From: Phoma sp. XZ068
Taxonomy: Eukaryota; Ascomycota; Dothideomycetes; Pleosporales; Didymellaceae
Reading direction: 5' to 3'
NCBI GenBank assembly: GCA_004835665.1
Contig: ML240445.1
Span: 310,001-374,000, forward strand
Length of the DNA: 64,000 bases
Shown here one piece after another: positions 58,858 to 64,000 of this stretch; the stretch's first letter is position 1, and every line of letters begins with the position of its first letter. The notes under the pieces were generated by a model that saw only the letters and a list, made by a program, of their open reading frames with translations, was not told the DNA's origin and made no database searches. Made by a program: the position numbers and the translations under genes.

Positions 58858-60438
58858 ATGGCATTGAGGCGTCTGACAGCCCTAATTTCAATTGCGTACA
58901 CCGCCAGTGCTCAGTCTACCGCATCAAGTGCCTGCTCCAGCACGATTGCCCCACAGAATGCGGCTCCCTCTGTGGCGCCTGGTTTCCGCGTTGAAGTCGT
59001 CGCTAATAGTCTGACCCGGCCCCGGAGCCTTCATTTTGATTCGGAAGGGGCTCTCTTAGTGGTAGAGCAGACCCGAGGTGTTAGGAGGATTAGACTGAGT
59101 GGCGCTGGGAGTTGCGTGAGGCAAGAAGGGGCTGTTCAGAATGTCACTGACAACACGAGTGTGAGTGCAGATGCATAGATTTACATTGTAGTTTACGTTA
59201 GGTGCATGTGGCTAACAGCCAACAGCTGAACCATGGCCTGGCACTCTCCGAGGATGGCCGAACTCTCTACGCCTCCTCGGCAAGTGCTGTCTTTGCGTGG
59301 GACTATGATGCGTCACAAGGTCGAACGACATCTGACTCTCGTCAAGTCGTTGGTGACTTCGGCCCTACGGATGGTCATGTCACCCGTACGCTCCTTCTAA
59401 GTAAGAAGGTTCCAGGGATGTTGCTGGTGAGTCGAGGCAGCGGGCCGAATGTTGACCTTCGTGCGCTCGATAAGTCGACAGCGATCTCCACAATCAAGGC
59501 CTTCAACGTTACCAATGCCACTTCAGATGCCTACAGCTATATCAACGACGGCCTGCTCCTTGGGTGGGGACTAAGGAACAGTGTCGGCGTAGGCGAAGAG
59601 CCAGTGACTGGAGGTATCTACTCGGTGGAGAACAGTGTCGATAACTTCCAACGTGGTACTGAACTTATCAATGAAAACAATCCGGGAGAAGAAATGAACT
59701 ACCATGGATTCCTGAACGGAACCCAAACCGAGCAGCAGGGTGGTAACTATGGCTACCCAACATGCTATGCAGCTTGGAATGTGTCTGAGATACCAGACAA
59801 TCAAGGCATCACAGTAGGTTCGCAGTTTGCTATCGGTAACCAAAACGACACTGTCAACGACGAGAACTGCCGGAATGAACACATCGCCCCCCGGCTGGCG
59901 TTCCAGGCTCACATGGCTCCCATTGACGTCAAATTCAACACCAATGGTACTGGTGCATGGGTGACATTTCGCGGATCATGGTGAGGCTCTTTCCATAACA
60001 CGCCAGAATTGCCACTAACCGTACTCAAGGAACCGCGAAGACCCCATCGGCTACAAAGTCAGCTTCATTCAGTTCGACGGCGCCGGCTCGCCCATTGCTG
60101 CAGCAAACAGCACAACCGCAGCAGTCGACATTATTTCGAACCCTGATCTTACCAAGTGCCCTGACGGCTGCTTCCGCCCGGCAGGTTTGGCTTGGGATAG
60201 CCAGGGCCGCTTGTTCTTCAGCAGTGATGCGACCGGAGAGATTTATGTCATCACTAGGGAAGATGGCAGTGGCGTAAACACCGTGAGCCAGGTGGGGTCC
60301 AACATCTCTAGTCGCGGTACGGATGCAGGCACTTCTGCGCCCTCGCCGACTGGAAGTAGCAGTGCCGCTGTCAAGGCGAGTTGGAAGGATGCAAGTACTT
60401 GGCTAGTCGGCGCGGCGGTTGCTGCATTGGCGCTTTAA
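58858..60438 (+). CDS. secreted sorbosone dehydrogenase-like beta-propeller
   Basis: Exons 58858-59160, 59226-59980 and 60030-60438 give 488 aa; introns 65 and 49 nt. A signal peptide (about 1-19, MALRRLTALISIAYTASAQ) leads into a six-bladed propeller of the glucose/sorbosone dehydrogenase type: VAPGFRVEVVANSLTRPRSL (block), LNHGLALSEDGRTLYAS, GGNYGYPTCYAAW, RLAFQAHMAPIDVKF and FRPAGLAWDSQGRLFFSSD. Fungal members oxidise sugars or pyranoses extracellularly, some with PQQ (CAZy AA12), and may feed electrons to lytic polysaccharide monooxygenases. The end is Ser-rich followed by a hydrophobic tail (STWLVGAAVAALAL), which fits a GPI anchor. Several N-glycosylation sequons occur. Cofactor and substrate cannot be read from the sequence. 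Confidence 0.85.
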
Positions 60439-61125
60439 GTGCCATTCTTTCGTTACTTGGAACAAGACAACAAGCTCTGGGAGGCGTAATATGTAGGTAC
60501 AGCTCACAGATTTCCATTCTGAGTATATTTTGCACATCCCAGTTTCAAAGTTGGATGCGCAGGAAGGCGCAAACGCGCACGTCGATTGTGATCGCAGCAT
60601 GTCGTTGGTCCTTTCCGTTTGCACTTCGGCAGCCAAATTTCATTTCCTACCCTCCTGCACTCTCTGGAACCTGAACCAGATTCTACCACACTTTGGCCTT
60701 TGAATATTTCCGTACGCCGTCCATTCGCTGAGAGCCGCTTTGCAATACACCTACGATCAGCTTTGTCACTTCATCTGTCGATACTTAGTGGTGTCATTTG
60801 TCTGTGGCTTTCCCGAAGACCGTCGTTGTAGAAATTCAATAAGTTTGGGAACGTCGTCCAGATCTCACTCTGCTCGAATCTTGGTTGGCAAATACAGTGA
60901 ACCCCAATCTGCCTTCACTTTGACTTTTCTCTCACGCCTCATGGCCGGCCTACTCGTTCTCGCCTTCACTCACGAATGAGCGCTAGAACCAACCGCCCTC
61001 ACCCACAACGCGCAGACGTCGTATAACTTGCTTGGATACTAATACTCCGCCCTCCATCGATCAACTTGGCCTTGCAGTCAACACAGCTCGTGGAGGCATT
61101 TCGACCTTGCATGCAACTTCACAAA
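60439..61125. other. intergenic region
   Basis: 687 bp; nothing gene-like. The last part is the promoter and leader of the F-box gene. An in-frame ATG at 61111 would add five residues to it. Confidence 0.4.
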
Positions 61126-62798
61126 ATGCCTCTTGGTTCACGTTCTGCGCTTACAGCGTTCAACACGCTACCCATAGAAGTAGGCTTCCTCATTATACAG
61201 TCGGTCCAAGAGAATATGCTGACGTTGTCTAGCTCAACAAGGTCATCGCTCATTATCTGGACACCGACAAGGACATAATCTCCTTCCGCCTCGTCTGCAG
61301 GGGTACGAACGATGCTATCGACGCTGACCGTGGCTCCTTCTGGCGCCATAGGTTTCGCCAGAAGTACGCCTTCAAGGAGGGTCTCACCAACAAAGACTTG
61401 AGGAGAACATATCAGCAACGTAGCAAAATGCTTCGACGAGGAACTAGCTACGACTTCTTCCGTGGGTACAAGAAGCGTGAACAAGATGTTATCGAAGTGC
61501 TCAGGGACCTGATAGTTGGTAAGCGTTTCTTTGTATGCTTTGCTGCAACGTTTTGATGACTGCACCCTCCCTCCCGGCCGCGGTTACGTATGATCTCACA
61601 CTGATCTACCACTTCACAGAGTCGTTCCAAGGCGCCGTCAGCTTCGACGAGTACGGCCGACCGCGCTGCAAGAACCAAGACCGCCTGCTGGAGTTTATCT
61701 TGAACTCTAAGATCCTTCTCAATGACCGCCGCGCACCAGACGAACGCACCAGGTCGGACAAGACCGAAAAGAAAGAGGTTAACCCTATGCTTGCCGCTGT
61801 CAAGATCATGTGCTCGCCTCTTCTGTTCGAGCACCAGGATCTCAAGCACCATGTCTTCGCCATCGAACAGCTTCAGCGTGCTGCATATGCTGCTACAAAT
61901 ACTGCCCCGATTTACGAAGGCTTGAACTACACTGACATCAACATGGAGTGGATTATGAAGTGTCTCGACTTCTTTCGCTACCACATGATGAGTCGAGAGG
62001 CTATGACGCTCTGTGATGCCATCGACGATCTTTCTGCTTTGCAGAAGCCAACCGCCTGGCAAGAGCATTTGAAGAATGGCGTATCTCCATTGAGCAAGCA
62101 CTGGAAGGGCACCTACTCTTTCTTAGACCCTAAAGAACAACGCAGGCTTCGATCTCTCGAAGATGATGACGATAGTGACATCTACTTCAGCGACAAGAAC
62201 ATTGACGAGGGAAAGATTCAGGTATGCCATGCACAAGCATACTCCATGAAAGATAATTTGCTGACAACGATAGTCTCTTGAGCTGGACTTCGACCGAGAT
62301 GGCCAACTCAAGTGGCCAGAACTGTTCGAGAAACGCCTGAACTCGTTGCGCGAGGTCCCTGAGCCGGATGCGCCTCTCAAAACACAAGGTCGCAACAAGT
62401 CTAAAGACTCTTCAAGTTCTAATCTACAATTCGTAGGTACCGGGATGGATCTCGATGATGACTTCCAAGCTATTGGCTGGCTCAACGCCCTTCCCGACCA
62501 GTGCGGCATACCCGGCTGGCAACGTATCACCTTCATGAAGCACTTCGCCGAGGATCTGGATGACGTTGACTCTGACAATCTCTGGGCATATGAGGGTGTG
62601 GTACTCCCGGGCGGTCGTATCATCGTTGGCCGTTGGTGGTTTGCTTCGGAGACCGTCGATTTTAACGTAAGTTTCAACATGAAGGGATTCAGGACACAGT
62701 CGATCATCACTAACCTTGAGCAGCGTGATTACAACGGACCTTTCATTCTTTGGGCTGCTCAGCCTGATGAGTTTGACGAGACCAACTCAGAGGAGTAG
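61126..62798 (+). CDS. F-box domain protein
   Basis: Five exons (61126-61179, 61233-61518, 61620-62221, 62274-62666, 62724-62798) give 469 aa. The F-box is assembled across intron 1: LPIELNKVIAHYLDTDKDI then ISFRLVCRGTNDAI, followed by FWRHRFRQKYAF. This Skp1-binding motif marks a substrate adaptor of an SCF ubiquitin ligase. The rest is a conserved-looking fungal C-terminal region with no repeats I can name; it holds GIPGWQRITFMKHF and VVLPGGRIIVGRWWF, and an acidic stretch near residues 300-315. Introns are 53, 101, 52 and 57 nt; the last (62667-62723) is stop-free and divisible by three. The ATG at 61126 was preferred over 61111 for its A at -3. Confidence 0.82.
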
Positions 62799-63016
62799 TA
62801 CGATTTGCTGGTGCTTTGGAAATATCGGATATTGCATGAGACAGGCGCATATATCCTGGTACATCAGCTTTGGAGCAATTACACTGGATATATCCACATA
62901 TATGAAGCGCTCGAAGATCTCACATAGTCTATCTTGATTGGAATTTCGAACATATTGGTATTCTTTAAATAAATCAAAAGGCGGCATGCCAGGGGCTTTC
63001 TTATGCAGTCATACTC
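62799..63016. other. short convergent 3' region
   Basis: 218 bp between converging genes; AT-rich with an AATAAATC-like word near 62968 that could serve 3'-end formation. Confidence 0.35.
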
Positions 63017-64000
63017 TTACATCAGTTCCTTCGTCCTCTCCTCGCTCTCTCTGATCCACTGATCCAGCTTCTTGCGGTCCCTCGGCTTGAACCCAACCTT
63101 GAAGTACTTTGGCTCCATTGTCAAGCTTGTCGGGATATCGTTGGCATCCAAACAATCCATGACTGCCGCGTCTCGCGGATCCTTGGGCGGCGTAAACTCA
63201 AACGCGCTAATCAATCTCACAAACGCAGTGAATAGCTCCCTGTTCGCTAAATGACTGCCCACACACATTCGTGAGCCCGCGCCGTATCCATAATGCGGTG
63301 TCCCTGCACCATCCGGTACATTAAGGTAGCGCTCGGGATCGAACTTGCCCGGGTTCTTGAAGTGCTCAGCATCGTAATCCGCAGCATACGCATTCATATA
63401 GAACGTTGTTCCCGGCGGGATGATCACGCCGTTCCATTCAATTGGCTTGATTGATACTCTGGGCAGGCAGATGGGGATGACGGTCCAGTAGCGCAGGATT
63501 TCCTTGTACAGAGCGGTGATGTAGGGGATTTTCTCTTCGTGCAGACAGCGCTCCCAGGCGTCGCCGTCGGGGTAGACGGACATTATTTCCTTGTATGCGC
63601 GGGCTTGGATTTTTTGGCCTGCAGACGTGGCGAGGTAGGCGATGCCCATGATGAGGTTGCCGGGGACGGTGTCAAGGCCTGCAGAGACCATGGTTAGGCA
63701 GATGGATTTTATTTCGGCTGGGTAGTGTTAGCATGATGAGCTGAACAAAGACAGTTGGAAACAGCGATAACATACCTCTATTCAGCTTGGCCTCGGGGTC
63801 CTTGATGATGTTGCCTGTGATACACGGTTTGTCTGTTCCGTTTTGGATCTTCTCCTCCAGAGTGTTGAGCAGCTTGTCCATGTACACGTCGCGCCTGTTC
63901 TTGAACTTGATTGCCTCGTTGCTCTGGCTGGGGAAAAGGCGCAGCAGCGGAACATAGTCTTGCCAGTTGTTACTTGTGGATCTGAAGTTTCCTACGCCAC
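63017..64000 (-). CDS. CYP504-like cytochrome P450, partial at window edge
   Basis: Only the C-terminal half is inside the window: exon 63717-63017 and the 3' part of an exon running from beyond 64000 to 63776; 58-nt intron. Present are the I-helix region (LTMVSAGLDTV), the K-helix ExxR (YKEILR), the PERF-type FDPERYL, and the heme-binding loop YGAGSRMCVGSHLANREL with its thiolate Cys. The wording GSRMCxGSHLANREL and the ending EPKYFKVGFKPRD closely resemble phenylacetate 2-hydroxylase (PhacA, CYP504), which opens the homogentisate route of phenylacetate breakdown. A sister CYP504 acting on hydroxyphenylacetate is equally possible. The N-terminus and membrane anchor are outside the window. 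Confidence 0.88.

Overview
The window is a stretch of nuclear chromosome from a filamentous ascomycete (Pezizomycotina, probably Dothideomycetes; the class is an inference). Genes are spliced with short introns, nearly all 43-65 nt with GT...CTRAY...AG. The gene content is typically fungal: Zn2Cys6 regulators, Trs65, Whi2, Gcn20, a SCAP homologue and a CYP504-like P450. Gene density is about one per 3 kb. There are no bacterial-style operons, and I found no tRNA, rRNA or CRISPR.

Layout. 1-4120 holds no supportable gene. 4121-6495 (+) is an Ime2/MAK-type kinase and 8922-10821 (+) is Nar1. 10822-13224 is a gene-free, partly AT-rich island made of a degenerate 20-bp periodic repeat (GACCAW plus about 14 variable nt) in both orientations. 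13225-18526 (-) is Mon2. A compact block follows: Mms2 (+), an LYR-motif protein (+), Gir2 (-) and an Acl4-like TPR chaperone (+), then SCAP (+) and the casein kinase 2 beta subunit (+). Next come a Zn2Cys6 factor (-), Trs65 (-) divergent from Prp40 (+), a peroxisomal acyl-CoA dehydrogenase ending in SKL (-), a second Zn2Cys6 factor (-) divergent from a class-1A dihydroorotate dehydrogenase-like gene (+), and S-adenosylhomocysteine hydrolase (+). After a 2.2-kb gap come Whi2 (-) and Gcn20 (-). The right end has a 1088-aa disordered protein (+), a secreted sorbosone-dehydrogenase-like protein (+), an F-box protein (+), and the C-terminal half of a CYP504-like P450 (-) that runs off the edge.

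Most genes are housekeeping and independent of one another. Themes that recur are vesicle traffic and sterol sensing (Mon2, Trs65, SCAP), Gcn1/Gcn2-linked translation control (Gir2, Gcn20), ribosome and Fe-S assembly (Acl4, Nar1), and growth signalling (Ime2-like kinase, CK2, Whi2). Gir2/Acl4 and Trs65/Prp40 are close divergent pairs that must share promoters of under 200 bp.

The most unusual items are the 20-bp-periodic repeat island, a predicted 4-nt microexon that splits the first zinc-ligand cysteine codon of the second Zn2Cys6 factor, a GC-AG intron in Mon2, and an acyl-CoA dehydrogenase with a peroxisomal signal and an isovaleryl-type catalytic glutamate. Exon models were built by hand from splice motifs and reading-frame continuity. 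Family names come from recognised motifs, not from a search.
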